From: SG8-30 sp964406445
GTDB lineage: Bacteria; Pseudomonadota; Gammaproteobacteria; Steroidobacterales; Steroidobacteraceae
Length of the DNA stretch: 64,000 nt
Assembly (NCBI GenBank): GCA_964406445.1
Contig: CAYORU010000013.1
Location: forward strand, 1 to 64,000
Direction of reading: 5' to 3'
Positions 24,235 through 32,805 of this stretch are shown here, piece after piece. The notes under the pieces are model-generated. The model did no database searches. It saw only the letters and a program-made list of their open reading frames with translations, and had not been told where the DNA came from. Every line of letters begins with the position of its first letter. Position 1 is the stretch's first letter. The translations under genes and the position numbers were made by a program.

Positions 24235-24999
24235 TCATGCGAGCCAGCCGCCATCCACCACGAGGCTCGCCCCGGTCGTGTAGGAGGCGGCGTCGGAGGC
24301 GAGGTACAGCGCCGCGCCCGCCATCTCGTCGGGCTGGGCGATGCGCCCGAGCGGCAGCAGGCCCTCGACCATCGCCCGCACCTTGGGATTGCCGTGCAGC
24401 GCGCTGGCGAAGCGGGTTTCGGTGATGCCCGGCAGAAGCGCGTTGACCCGTATGCCGTGCCGGCCGCATTCCTTGGCGAGGCCCTGGGTCAGGTTGATGA
24501 TGGCCGCCTTGGTCATCGAGTACACGAGCTGCCCGTCCATCGGACGCACGCCGTTGACCGAGGCCACGTTGACGATCGCGCCGCGCCCCTGCGCGCGCAT
24601 CCGCCGCCCGGCCTCCACCGACGCCCAGAAGTAGCCGCGGATGTTCACGTCCACCGTCTTCTGGAAAGACTCCAGGTCCATGTCGAGCGCGGGCCCGAAG
24701 TACGGGTTCGCGGCGGCGTTGTTGACCAGGATGTCGAGGCGCCCGTGACGCTCGTCGATCGACCGGAAAGCGTCGCTGATCGACCCCGGCTCGCCGATGT
24801 GGCACGCGATCGCCTCGGCCTCGCCGCCCGCCGCACGGATCCGCGCGGCGACCTCCTCGCAGGCCTCCGCCTTGCGGCTCGAGACGATCACCTTCGCGCC
24901 GTGCGCCGCGAGGGTCCCTGCGATCGCCGCGCCGATGCCGCGGCTCGCGCCGGTGACGAGCGCCACCCGCCCGCCGAGTTCGAAAGGATTCCTGCTCAT
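24235..24999 (-). CDS. Short-chain dehydrogenase/reductase (LvaD-like)
   Basis: 254-residue classical SDR. Cofactor motif TGASRGIG near residue 16, NNAA near 93, and catalytic Ser-Tyr-Lys in VASVNGVRPMDGQLVYSMTK near 143-163. The C-terminus GASLVVDGGWLA is usual. Arg at RKAEACEE after strand 2 favours NADP(H). The ATG overlaps the aldehyde dehydrogenase stop in ATGA. Next to a kinase and acyl-CoA dehydrogenase it fits the LvaD role, reducing a 4-ketoacyl-CoA to the 4-hydroxyacyl-CoA, but SDR specificity cannot be read from sequence. Confidence 0.88.
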   Translation of the reverse strand: MSRNPFELGGRVALVTGASRGIGAAIAGTLAAHGAKVIVSSRKAEACEEVAARIRAAGGEAEAIACHIGEPGSISDAFRSIDERHGRLDILVNNAAANPYFGPALDMDLESFQKTVDVNIRGYFWASVEAGRRMRAQGRGAIVNVASVNGVRPMDGQLVYSMTKAAIINLTQGLAKECGRHGIRVNALLPGITETRFASALHGNPKVRAMVEGLLPLGRIAQPDEMAGAALYLASDAASYTTGASLVVDGGWLA

Positions 25000-26456
25000 G
25001 CCGTCTCTCCGCCGCCGCCGGGTCCCGCCTCGTCACCGAGCAGCGCCTTGATCTCGAGGAACTCGCGCAGGCCGTGCAGTCCCCACTCGCGGCCGTTGCC
25101 GGACTGACGGTAGCCGCCGAAGGGCGCGGACTGGTCGAGCGGCGCGCCGTTGATCTGCACCATGCCGGCGCGGAGCCGGCATGCGACGGCGCGTGCCCGC
25201 GCCGTGTCCGCAGACCATACGTAGGCGGCGAGCCCGTAGGGCGTGTCGTTGGCGATGCGCAGGGCCTCGGCCTCGTCCCGGTAGGGCATGAGGCACAGCA
25301 CCGGCCCGAAGATCTCCTCCCGCGCGATCCGCATGTCGTTCGACACCGACGAGAAGACGGTCGGCCGCGCGAACCAGCCGCGGTCGAGACCCGCCGGCCG
25401 GCCCGGCCCGCCGCACAGACGTCGCGCGCCCTCCTTCAACCCGGCATCCAGGTAGTCCTGCACGCGCTCGAACTGCCGCCGCGACACGAGCGGACCGAGT
25501 TGCGTGGCGGGATCGGCGGGATCGCCGACCCGCAGCTTGTCGACGACGTCGGCGGCCAGGACCTCGGCCTCGGCGAGCCGGTCGGCGGGCACCAGCAGGC
25601 GGGTCGGGGCGTTGCAGGACTGGCCGCTGTTCGTCATCACCCCCATGACCGTCGCCTTGACCGCGCGGGGCAGGTCCGCGTCGCCGAGGACCACGCAGGG
25701 CGACTTGCCGCCGAGCTCCTGGTGCACGCGCTTGACGGTCGGCGCCGCCGCCTGCGCCACCGCCACGCCGCCGCGCGTCGAGCCGGTGAAGGAAACCATG
25801 TCGACGTCCGGATGCCCCGCGAGCGCGGCACCGGCCGTCGGGCCCTCGCCGTTGACGAGGTTGAACACCCCAGGCGGGCAGCCGGCCTCGTGCACCGCCT
25901 CCGCCCAGATCGCCGCCGACAGCGGCGCGAGTTCGCTCGGCTTCAGGACCATGGTGCAGCCGGCGGCGAGCGCCGGCACGACCTTGCAGGCCACCTGGTT
26001 CATCGGCCAGTTCCACGGCGTGATCAGCGCCGCCACCCCGATCGGCTCGTAGCGCAGGCGGACGGCGCCTTCGGCCCGCTCGAACTCGAAGCCCGGCAGC
26101 GCCTCGATCATGGTCCGCAGGTGGCCCGCGGCCGACGGCGCCTGGGCACGGGTGGCGAGCGTCACGGGCGCGCCCATCTCCGCGCTGATCGCCGCCGCCA
26201 CGTCGGCCTGGCGCGACTGGTAGGCCGCGAGCAGCCGGCGGAGCAGCGCGAGGCGCTCGGCAACGGGGGTCTGCGACCAGTCCGCGAAGGCAGCGCGCGC
26301 GGCGGCGACCGCCCGGTCGACGTCGGCGGCCCCGGCCAGGGAAATCACGCCCACGGCGGACTCGGTGGCGGGATTGACGACCTCGAGTTCACGCGCCTTG
26401 GCCGGTGCGACCCACTGCCCGCCGATATAGAAGCTGCGCCGGTCGTGGGGGGTCAT
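24996..26456 (-). CDS. NAD(P)-dependent aldehyde dehydrogenase
   Basis: 486 residues from ATG 26456. Complete ALDH set: ALITPWNWPMNQ near 152 (cofactor), VSFTGSTRGGVAVAQAA near 230, general-base Glu in HQELGGKSP near 255, catalytic Cys in NSGQSCNAPTRL near 290, and EEIFGPVL near 385. C-terminus PFGGYRQSGNGREWGLHGL is shared with broad-specificity aldehyde dehydrogenases. First gene of the tightly packed minus-strand acyl catabolic operon; likely delivers a carboxylic acid from an aldehyde for CoA activation. No acyl-CoA synthetase is in the window. Confidence 0.92.
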   Translation of the reverse strand: MTPHDRRSFYIGGQWVAPAKARELEVVNPATESAVGVISLAGAADVDRAVAAARAAFADWSQTPVAERLALLRRLLAAYQSRQADVAAAISAEMGAPVTLATRAQAPSAAGHLRTMIEALPGFEFERAEGAVRLRYEPIGVAALITPWNWPMNQVACKVVPALAAGCTMVLKPSELAPLSAAIWAEAVHEAGCPPGVFNLVNGEGPTAGAALAGHPDVDMVSFTGSTRGGVAVAQAAAPTVKRVHQELGGKSPCVVLGDADLPRAVKATVMGVMTNSGQSCNAPTRLLVPADRLAEAEVLAADVVDKLRVGDPADPATQLGPLVSRRQFERVQDYLDAGLKEGARRLCGGPGRPAGLDRGWFARPTVFSSVSNDMRIAREEIFGPVLCLMPYRDEAEALRIANDTPYGLAAYVWSADTARARAVACRLRAGMVQINGAPLDQSAPFGGYRQSGNGREWGLHGLREFLEIKALLGDEAGPGGGGETA

Positions 26457-26590
26457 GCGGCAGGGCTCTCCTGGAATCCGGTGGCGAAGGATGACAGCGC
26501 CGGCCGGCAGGCACAATCCGCGCGCGGCGCGGCGCGGCCGACCCGCGAACGGGTAGCATTGACTGCATCGTCGTCGCCCGCGGAGCACGC

Positions 26591-28384
26591 ATGCTGATCC
26601 CCCGTCGTGAGCTCGAGTTCCAGATCTTCGAGGTGCTCGAGGGCGCGGCGTTGTGCGACCGCGACCGCTACTCGGCGCACGACCGGACGACCCTCACCGA
26701 GGTGCTCGAGGGCGCGCGCCGCCTCGCGGAGGAGCGTTTCCTGCCCCACGCGGCGCTGACCGACGTGCGCGAGCCCGAGCTGGCGGACGGCCGCGTGCGG
26801 CTGCCGCCGGAGGCGCGCGAGGCGCTCGCCGCGCTCGGCGCCGCCGGCTTCATCGCGGCTCCGTTCGCCGACGAGGACGGCGGCCTGCAGGTGCCCCAGC
26901 TGGTGAGCCAGGCCTGCAACGCGCTGTTCGCGAGCGCCCACGTCGGCTTCCACGGCTACGCCATGCTCACCGCGGGCGTGGCGAACGTGATTCGCGCATT
27001 CGGCACGGCGGCGCAACGGCGCCGCTACCTGCCGGGCTTGCTCGAAGGCCGTTTCCTCGGGACGATGTGCCTGTCGGAGCCGCATGCGGGCTCCTCGCTC
27101 GCCGACATCCGCAGCCGCGCCGAGCCGATCGGCGGGGGCCGCTACCGGATCCGCGGCGACAAGATGTGGATCAGCGGCGGCGAGCACGAGCTGTCCGAGA
27201 ACATCGTTCACCTGGTCCTGGCGAAGGCGCCGGGCGGCCCGCCCGGCGTCAAGGGGATCTCGCTGTTCATCGTGCCGCGCTACCGCGTGGACGAGGACGG
27301 CGCCACCGGCGCCGACAACGACGTCCGGCTGATCGGCCTCAACCACAAGATGGGCTGGCGAGGCACCGTCAACACCGCGCTCGCCTTCGGTCCGGGCGGC
27401 GGCTGCGTGGGCGAGCTCGTCGGCGAGGAGCACCGCGGCCTGGGCTACATGTTCCAGCTGATGAACGAAGCCCGCATCGGCGTCGGCATCTGCAGCGTCG
27501 CCCTCGGGTACGCCGGCTACCTGAACGCCCTCGCCTACGCGCGCGAGCGCCTGCAGGGCCGCCCGCCCGGGCAGCGCGATCCGGCCGCGCCGCAGGTTCC
27601 CATCCTCCGTCACGCCGACGTGCGGCGGATGCTGCTGGCGCAGAAGTGCTGGGTCGAGGGTGGCCTCGCACTCGAGCTCTACTGCGCGCGTCTGGTCGAC
27701 GACCACGCGACGGAAGTCGGCCCGGCGGCGCGCGCGCGCCTGCTCGCGCTGCTCGAGCTGCTGACGCCCATCGCCAAGTCATGGCCCGCCGAGTTCTGCC
27801 TCGAGGCCAACAAGCTCGCGATCCAGGTCCTCGGCGGCGCGGGCTACACGCGCGACTATCCTGTCGAACGGCTGTACCGCGACAACCGGCTCAACCACAT
27901 CCACGAGGGTGCCTACGGCATCCACGGGCTCGACCTCCTCGGCCGCAAGGTCCTCGGCGACGGCGGCGCGGCGCTCGACACGCTGGCGGGCCTGATCCGG
28001 GAAACGGTGCGCGACGCACGGGCCGCCGGCGACTTCGCCGGCGAGGCTCAGCTGCTGGAGGGCAGCCTCGGCGCCATCGCCGCGGCGACCCGGCGCGTGG
28101 CGGAGCTCATGGGCCGGGGCGAGATCGAGCGCGGCCTCGCCAACGCCACCCCCTATCTCGAGGCCGTCGGTCAGGTGGTCGTCGCCTGGCGCTGGCTGGT
28201 GATGGCGCTCGTCGCGACGCGCGCGCTGCCGGGGGCGGCCGCCGCCGACCTGGAGTTCCTCGAGGGCAAGCGCACGGCCTGCCGGTTCTTCTTCAGGCAC
28301 GAGCTGCCGAAGGCCGGCCAGCTCCTGGCGCTGGTGGAGAGCCTCGACGACACGGCGCTGGCCATGCCGGACGGGGGCTTCTGA
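26591..28384 (+). CDS. Long-type acyl-CoA dehydrogenase (DmdC/FadE-like)
   Basis: 597 residues, the long class of acyl-CoA dehydrogenases related to DmdC (methylmercaptopropionyl-CoA dehydrogenase) and several FadE paralogues. CLSEPHAGSSLADIRSRAEP near residue 160, ISGGEHELSENIVHLVLAK near 195, LNHKMGWRGT near 250, FCLEANKLAIQVLGGAGYTRDYPVERLYRDNRL near 400-433 and HEGAYGIHGLDLLGRK just after. The extra C-terminal helical domain (about 480-597) distinguishes it from 380-residue enzymes. Divergent from the aldehyde dehydrogenase operon across 134 bases, so both may share control. Substrate unknown. Confidence 0.92.
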   Translation: MLIPRRELEFQIFEVLEGAALCDRDRYSAHDRTTLTEVLEGARRLAEERFLPHAALTDVREPELADGRVRLPPEAREALAALGAAGFIAAPFADEDGGLQVPQLVSQACNALFASAHVGFHGYAMLTAGVANVIRAFGTAAQRRRYLPGLLEGRFLGTMCLSEPHAGSSLADIRSRAEPIGGGRYRIRGDKMWISGGEHELSENIVHLVLAKAPGGPPGVKGISLFIVPRYRVDEDGATGADNDVRLIGLNHKMGWRGTVNTALAFGPGGGCVGELVGEEHRGLGYMFQLMNEARIGVGICSVALGYAGYLNALAYARERLQGRPPGQRDPAAPQVPILRHADVRRMLLAQKCWVEGGLALELYCARLVDDHATEVGPAARARLLALLELLTPIAKSWPAEFCLEANKLAIQVLGGAGYTRDYPVERLYRDNRLNHIHEGAYGIHGLDLLGRKVLGDGGAALDTLAGLIRETVRDARAAGDFAGEAQLLEGSLGAIAAATRRVAELMGRGEIERGLANATPYLEAVGQVVVAWRWLVMALVATRALPGAAAADLEFLEGKRTACRFFFRHELPKAGQLLALVESLDDTALAMPDGGF

Positions 28385-28972
28385 TCAGGGAAACAGCAGC
28401 TCGCTGCGCCAGCCTTCGCCGAACCGGGTGTAGAGCGTCCGCTCGTGGAGCCTGAACGGCCGCTGCCACCAGAATTCGATCCGCTCGGGAAGGACCCGGA
28501 AGCCGGACCAGAACGGCGGTCGCGGGATCTCGCCGACCGGGTGGCGCATCACCACCTCGGCGACGCGCCGCTCGAGCTCGAAGCGGCCCGACATGGCCTG
28601 CGACTGCTTCGAGGCCCAGGCGCCGATGCGCGAGTCGCGCGGCCGGCTGGCGAAGTAGGCGTCGGCCTCGGCGTCGCTCACGGGCTCGACCGGCCCCTCG
28701 ATGCGGACCTGGCGCTCGAGGCTCTTCCAGTGCAGGCACAGCGCCGCGCGCGGGTTCGCGTCGAGCTCGGCGGCCTTGCGGCTGCCGAGGTTGGTGTAGA
28801 AGACGAAGCCTCGGGCGTCGTGGCCGCGCAGCAGCACCATGCGCACCGAGGGCTGGCCGTCGGCGTCGGCGGTGGCGAGCGCGGCGGCGGTCGGGTCCGC
28901 GGGCTCGTGCTTCACGGCCTCCGCCAGCCATTCCGCGAAGCGGGCGATCGGGTCATCCGTGGCCGCGCTCAT
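28385..28972 (-). CDS. pdxH: Pyridoxamine/pyridoxine 5'-phosphate oxidase
   Basis: FMN-dependent last step and salvage step of pyridoxal phosphate synthesis. 195 residues. Motifs: AAALATADADGQPSVRMVLL near 28-47 and GFVFYTNLGSRKAAELDANP near 54-73 in the FMN site, RQVRIEGPVE near 86, SRPRDSRIGAWAS near 107, and C-terminal PFRLHERTLYTR. It starts 7 bases after the ald stop on the same strand, so it may be co-transcribed with alanine dehydrogenase. Its stop abuts the stop of the convergent acyl-CoA dehydrogenase gene. Confidence 0.95.
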   Translation of the reverse strand: MSAATDDPIARFAEWLAEAVKHEPADPTAAALATADADGQPSVRMVLLRGHDARGFVFYTNLGSRKAAELDANPRAALCLHWKSLERQVRIEGPVEPVSDAEADAYFASRPRDSRIGAWASKQSQAMSGRFELERRVAEVVMRHPVGEIPRPPFWSGFRVLPERIEFWWQRPFRLHERTLYTRFGEGWRSELLFP

Positions 28973-28979
28973 CCTCGCC

Positions 28980-30089
28980 TCAGTCCAGGTCTACGGGGCT
29001 GAAAGCGTAGCCGAGATCCTGCGCGACCGCGCGGTGGGTGACCGCGCCCGCATGGACGTTGAGGCCGCGGGCGAAACCGGGATCCCGCCGCAGGGCCTCG
29101 CGCCAGCCGAGGTTCGCCAGCGACTTGACGTAGGGCAGCGTCGCGTTGGTGAGCGCGAAAGTCGAAGTGCGCGGAACGGCACCGGGCATGTTGGTGACGC
29201 AGTAGTGGATCACGCCGTCCACCGAGTAGGTGGGCTCGGCATGCGTGGTCGGGCGGCTCGTCTCGAAGCAGCCGCCCTGGTCGATCGAGATGTCGACCAG
29301 CACGCCGCCCTTCTCCATGGCGGCGACCATGGAACGGGTGACGAGCTTCGGGGCCGCCGCGCCGGCGACCAGCACCGCGCCGATCACCAGGTCGGCCTGC
29401 ACCACCAGCTTCTCGATCGTCTCCATGGTCGAGTAGGCCGTGTAGATGGCGTTGCCGAACTGCACGTCGAGCTCGCGCAGCCGCTTGAGCGAGCGGTCCA
29501 CCACCGTGACCTGCGCGCCCATGCCGACCGCCATCTGCGCCGCGTTCGTGCCCGAGACGCCGCCGCCGAGGATCACCACCTTGGCCGGCTGGACGCCGGG
29601 CACGCCGCCGAGCAGCACGCCGAAGCCGCCATAGGCCTTCTGCAGCGCCGTCGCGCCGACCTGGATCGACATGCGACCGGCGACCTCGGACATCGGCGTG
29701 AGCAGCGGCAGCGAGCCGTCCTGCGCCGTCACGGTCTCGTAGGCGATGGCCGTGCAGCCCGACGCGACGAGCGCGGCGGCCTGCTCGGGATCCGCGGCGA
29801 GGTGCAGGTAGGTGAACAGCAGCTGGCCGTCGCGCAACATCGCGCACTCCGCCGCCTGCGGCTCCTTCACCTTCACGACCATCTCGGCCGTCTCGAACAC
29901 GCGCTTCGCGTCCGGCAGGATGCGTGCGCCGGCCGCGGCGTAAGCCGCGTCGTCGATGCCGATGCCTGCGCCGGCCTGGGTCTGCACGTAGACCTCGTGG
30001 CCGTCGGCGACGAGCTCGCGCACGCCGGCCGGCACCAGCCCGGCGCGATACTCGTGGACCTTGATTTCCTTCGGACAGCCGATCTTCAT
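28980..30089 (-). CDS. ald: Alanine dehydrogenase
   Basis: NAD-dependent interconversion of L-alanine and pyruvate + ammonia. ATG 30089 gives 369 residues starting MKIGCPKEIKVHEYRAGLVP, which includes the substrate-binding arginine. Further landmarks: MVVKVKEPQ near 70 (substrate lysine), LFTYLHLAADPE near 90, VVILGGGVSGTNAAQMAVGM near 170 (Rossmann) and VDISIDQGGCFETSRPTTH near 265. It diverges from an Lrp/AsnC-type gene, a common arrangement in which the regulator activates ald in response to alanine. The frame stays open for another 2.9 kb upstream, but that is antisense to known genes. Confidence 0.96.
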   Translation of the reverse strand: MKIGCPKEIKVHEYRAGLVPAGVRELVADGHEVYVQTQAGAGIGIDDAAYAAAGARILPDAKRVFETAEMVVKVKEPQAAECAMLRDGQLLFTYLHLAADPEQAAALVASGCTAIAYETVTAQDGSLPLLTPMSEVAGRMSIQVGATALQKAYGGFGVLLGGVPGVQPAKVVILGGGVSGTNAAQMAVGMGAQVTVVDRSLKRLRELDVQFGNAIYTAYSTMETIEKLVVQADLVIGAVLVAGAAAPKLVTRSMVAAMEKGGVLVDISIDQGGCFETSRPTTHAEPTYSVDGVIHYCVTNMPGAVPRTSTFALTNATLPYVKSLANLGWREALRRDPGFARGLNVHAGAVTHRAVAQDLGYAFSPVDLD

Positions 30090-30180
30090 GGAACCCCCTC
30101 GCCGGCGGCGGCCGGCACCGGCACACGTTAGCCGCAGGACCGGCGCAGGCGCTTGCGTTGGCGGGCCGGCGGCGGCGCGG

Positions 30181-30230
30181 ATCGCAATGATCATGCGCAT
30201 CTTCAGATTCATGTCGTGTATTATTGCGCC
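30181..30230 (+). promoter_or_regulatory. Candidate Lrp-type operator and promoter, ald/lrp divergent region
   Basis: The 141-base gap contains ATGATCAT (30187-30194), a perfect 8-base palindrome set inside CGCA(N7)TGCG. A -10-like TATTAT lies at 30219-30224, six bases before the ATG at 30231, and no Shine-Dalgarno is visible. The regulator mRNA could therefore be leaderless. No convincing -35 was found. Confidence 0.4.
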
Positions 30231-30686
30231 ATGGACCGCACAGACCGCCTGATCCTGCGTGAGCTTCAGCGCGACGGCCGCCTGAGCAACGTCGAGCTGG
30301 CGCGCCGCCTGCCGCTGTCGGAATCGGCGACCCTTCGCCGCGTGCGTGCGCTGGAGGAGGCCGGCCTGATCGATCGCTACGTCGCGCTGGTGAGCGCCGG
30401 CAAGGCGGGCTTCGCCACCAACGTGTTCGTGACCATCACCCTGCACCGTCAGGAGCAGAAGGACCTCGCGGCCTTCGAGGAGGCGGTGCGCCGGGTGCCC
30501 GAGGTGATGGAGTGCTACCTCATGACCGGCGTCGCCGACTACCTGCTCAGGGTCGCCTGCCGGGATGCCGCCGACTTCGAGCGCCTGCACAGCCAGCACC
30601 TGACGCGCCTGCCGGGCGTGGCCCGCGTGCAGTCGAACTTCGCGCTGCGCGTGGTCCGCCGCACCACCGAGCTGCCCCTCGAATGA
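30231..30686 (+). CDS. Lrp/AsnC family transcriptional regulator
   Basis: 151 residues from ATG 30231. N-terminal winged HTH: LILRELQRDGRLSNVELARR then LPLSESATLRRVRALEEAGL (residues ~6-45). C-terminal RAM/ACT effector domain with TNVFVTITL near 64 and VPEVMECYLMTGVADYLLRV near 85-105. These proteins form octamers or 16-mers and sense amino acids. It diverges from ald, so local control of alanine dehydrogenase (AldR/PutR-like) is the obvious inference. Confidence 0.92.
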   Translation: MDRTDRLILRELQRDGRLSNVELARRLPLSESATLRRVRALEEAGLIDRYVALVSAGKAGFATNVFVTITLHRQEQKDLAAFEEAVRRVPEVMECYLMTGVADYLLRVACRDAADFERLHSQHLTRLPGVARVQSNFALRVVRRTTELPLE

Positions 30687-30773
30687 CGGTGGCGGGCGCG
30701 GATGCGCCACCGGCCCGGGCAGCGCATACTCGGGCCATCCCGCGGCGTCCCGGCGCGCGCACTGGACAAGAGG

Positions 30774-32207
30774 ATGGCAGCAGAACGCATCGAATCGCTG
30801 ATCAAGGACACCACGCTGGAGGAACTCGACCGGCGCTTCGCCGGGCAGCGCGAGGCCTTCGCCGCTGAGGCCTATCCATCCCTCGAGCGCCGCAAGGACC
30901 GCCTCGACCGACTCGAGCAGGCGCTCAGGCGCCACGAGTCCGAGGTCCGCCACGCGATCGCCGAGGACTTCGGCCACCGCTCCCACGAGGAGACGCTGCT
31001 CTTCGAGCAGTTCATGTGCATCGAGGGGCTTCGCCACGCCCGCGCGAGGCTCGGCAAGTGGATGCGCCCGCGCCGCCGCGCGGTCGCCTGGTGGAGCCTG
31101 CCAGGACGCGCACGCCTCACATACCAGCCGCTCGGCGTCGTCGGCATCGTCGTGCCCTGGAACTACCCGCTGTCGCTGGCCGTCGGCCCGAGCATCCCGG
31201 CGCTTGCCGCCGGCAACCGGGTCATGGTCAAGATGTCCGAGTACACGCCGCGCATCGGCGCGCTGTTCGAGCGCATGGTCGCGGAGGTCTTCGATCCGGC
31301 CGAGATGACGGTCATCAATGGCGGCGTCGAGGTGGCGAGGCGCTTCACGTCGCTGCCCTTCGACCACCTGCTGTTCACCGGCTCCACGCCGGTCGGCCGC
31401 GAGGTGATGAAGACGGCTGCCGCGAACCTGACGCCGGTGACGCTCGAGCTCGGCGGCAAGTCGCCCGCGATCATCGGCCGCGACTTCGACATCGCGGAGG
31501 CCGCCCGGCGCATCGTCCACGGCAAGCTGGCGAACGGCGGGCAGACCTGCATCGCCCCGGACTACGTGCTGGTGCCCGCCGGCAGCGTCGAGCCTTTCGT
31601 CCAGGCCTGTCGCGACGCCACGGTCGAGCTCTACCCCACCCTCGTCGACAACCTCGACTACACCTCCATCATCAACGATCGCCACTACCGGCGGCTCGAA
31701 GGCTACCTCGCCGAGGCGGTCGCCGCGGGCGCGCGGGCGCACGCGTTGCACCCGGACGGATCGATGCCCGCCCGGCGGCGCTTCTCGCCCGTCGCGCTGA
31801 CCGGCGTGAGCGACGGGATGAGGGTGATGCAGGAAGAGATCTTCGGCCCGATCCTGCCGGTCGTGCCCTACGCGGGGATCGGCGAGGCGATCGGGTTCGT
31901 CCGCGGGCGATCGCATCCGCTCGCGCTCTACTACTTCGGCGGCGGCGAGGACCGCGAGCGCGTGCTGCGCGAGACCATCTCCGGCGGCGTCACCGTCAAC
32001 AACACCCTCCTGCATTTCGCGCAGGAAGACCTGCCGTTCGGCGGCGTCGGCCCGAGCGGCATCGGCGCCTACCACGGCACCGAAGGATTCCGGACCTTCT
32101 CGCAGGCCAAGCCCGTCTACGTCGAGAGCAGGCTGTCCGGGTCCGCGCTGCTTCGGCCGCCCTACGGCCGGCTGTTCCGCCTCGTCACGCGGCTCCTGTA
32201 CCGCTGA
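30774..32207 (+). CDS. Coniferyl-aldehyde-dehydrogenase-like protein
   Basis: 477-residue ALDH-superfamily enzyme of the coniferyl aldehyde dehydrogenase/class 3 type. VVGIVVPWNYPLSLAVGPSI near 122-141, FDHLLFTGSTPVGREVM near 200, TLELGGKSPAIIGRDFD near 225 (general base), catalytic Cys in NGGQTCIAPDYVLVP near 260, EEIFGPILPV near 360 and PFGGVGPSGIGAYHG near 424. Members oxidise aromatic or fatty aldehydes; substrate here unproven. The ATG at 30774 sits directly behind AAGAGG, closer than usual, so initiation may be weak or slightly different. A thioesterase gene follows after 9 bases. Confidence 0.87.
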   Translation: MAAERIESLIKDTTLEELDRRFAGQREAFAAEAYPSLERRKDRLDRLEQALRRHESEVRHAIAEDFGHRSHEETLLFEQFMCIEGLRHARARLGKWMRPRRRAVAWWSLPGRARLTYQPLGVVGIVVPWNYPLSLAVGPSIPALAAGNRVMVKMSEYTPRIGALFERMVAEVFDPAEMTVINGGVEVARRFTSLPFDHLLFTGSTPVGREVMKTAAANLTPVTLELGGKSPAIIGRDFDIAEAARRIVHGKLANGGQTCIAPDYVLVPAGSVEPFVQACRDATVELYPTLVDNLDYTSIINDRHYRRLEGYLAEAVAAGARAHALHPDGSMPARRRFSPVALTGVSDGMRVMQEEIFGPILPVVPYAGIGEAIGFVRGRSHPLALYYFGGGEDRERVLRETISGGVTVNNTLLHFAQEDLPFGGVGPSGIGAYHGTEGFRTFSQAKPVYVESRLSGSALLRPPYGRLFRLVTRLLYR

Positions 32208-32216
32208 CGGCGCGGC

Positions 32217-32711
32217 GTGGACTCCTGGGACCTGCCCTCGCCGCACGTGCACCGGGCGGTCGCTGCGACGGACGACATCGACGGCTACGGCCACGTCAAC
32301 AACGCCGTCTACGTGCGCTGGCTGGATCGCTGCGCGTGGTCGCACTCGGCGGCGCTCGGGCTGCCCGCGGACGACTGCGTCCGCGACCGCCGCGGCATGG
32401 CGGTGTGGCGGACCCAGCTGAACTACCTCGCGCCCGCGTTCGAGGGCGACCGCCTCGACGTCGGCACCTGGATCGTGGGCAGCGACGGCCGGCTGCGCGT
32501 GGCGCGGCGCTTCCAGATTCTCAGGCCCGCGGACGGCCGGACGCTCCTGCGGGCGCTGATCCAGTACGTTTGCATCGACCTCGACAGCGGGCGGCCGCGG
32601 CGCATGCCGCCGTCGTTCGCCGCGTACCGGCCGCTGCCCGAGGTCGAGGCGGCCCTCGCGCTCGAATCCGCGCCGTTCGCGCCCGGCGTCGAGCCGCGCG
32701 ACGGCGCCTGA
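32217..32711 (+). CDS. Hotdog-fold acyl-CoA thioesterase
   Basis: 164 residues from GTG 32217. TDDIDGYGHVNNAVYVRWLD (about residues 18-37) is the 4-hydroxybenzoyl-CoA thioesterase-type active-site segment with the catalytic Asp/His helix; QLNYLAPAFEGDRLDVGTWI follows near 63-82. Likely hydrolyses an acyl- or aroyl-CoA in the cytoplasm. Nine bases separate it from the aldehyde dehydrogenase gene upstream, so they are probably co-transcribed. Confidence 0.87.
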   Translation: MDSWDLPSPHVHRAVAATDDIDGYGHVNNAVYVRWLDRCAWSHSAALGLPADDCVRDRRGMAVWRTQLNYLAPAFEGDRLDVGTWIVGSDGRLRVARRFQILRPADGRTLLRALIQYVCIDLDSGRPRRMPPSFAAYRPLPEVEAALALESAPFAPGVEPRDGA

Positions 32712-32805
32712 GCCTGCGCCGCGAGGGCGCGCCGGCGGCGCGGGCGCACGCTTGCGCCGCCGCGGATCCGGGCTAGAGTGTGACCACGGCGGCGAGGAGG
32801 CGGGC

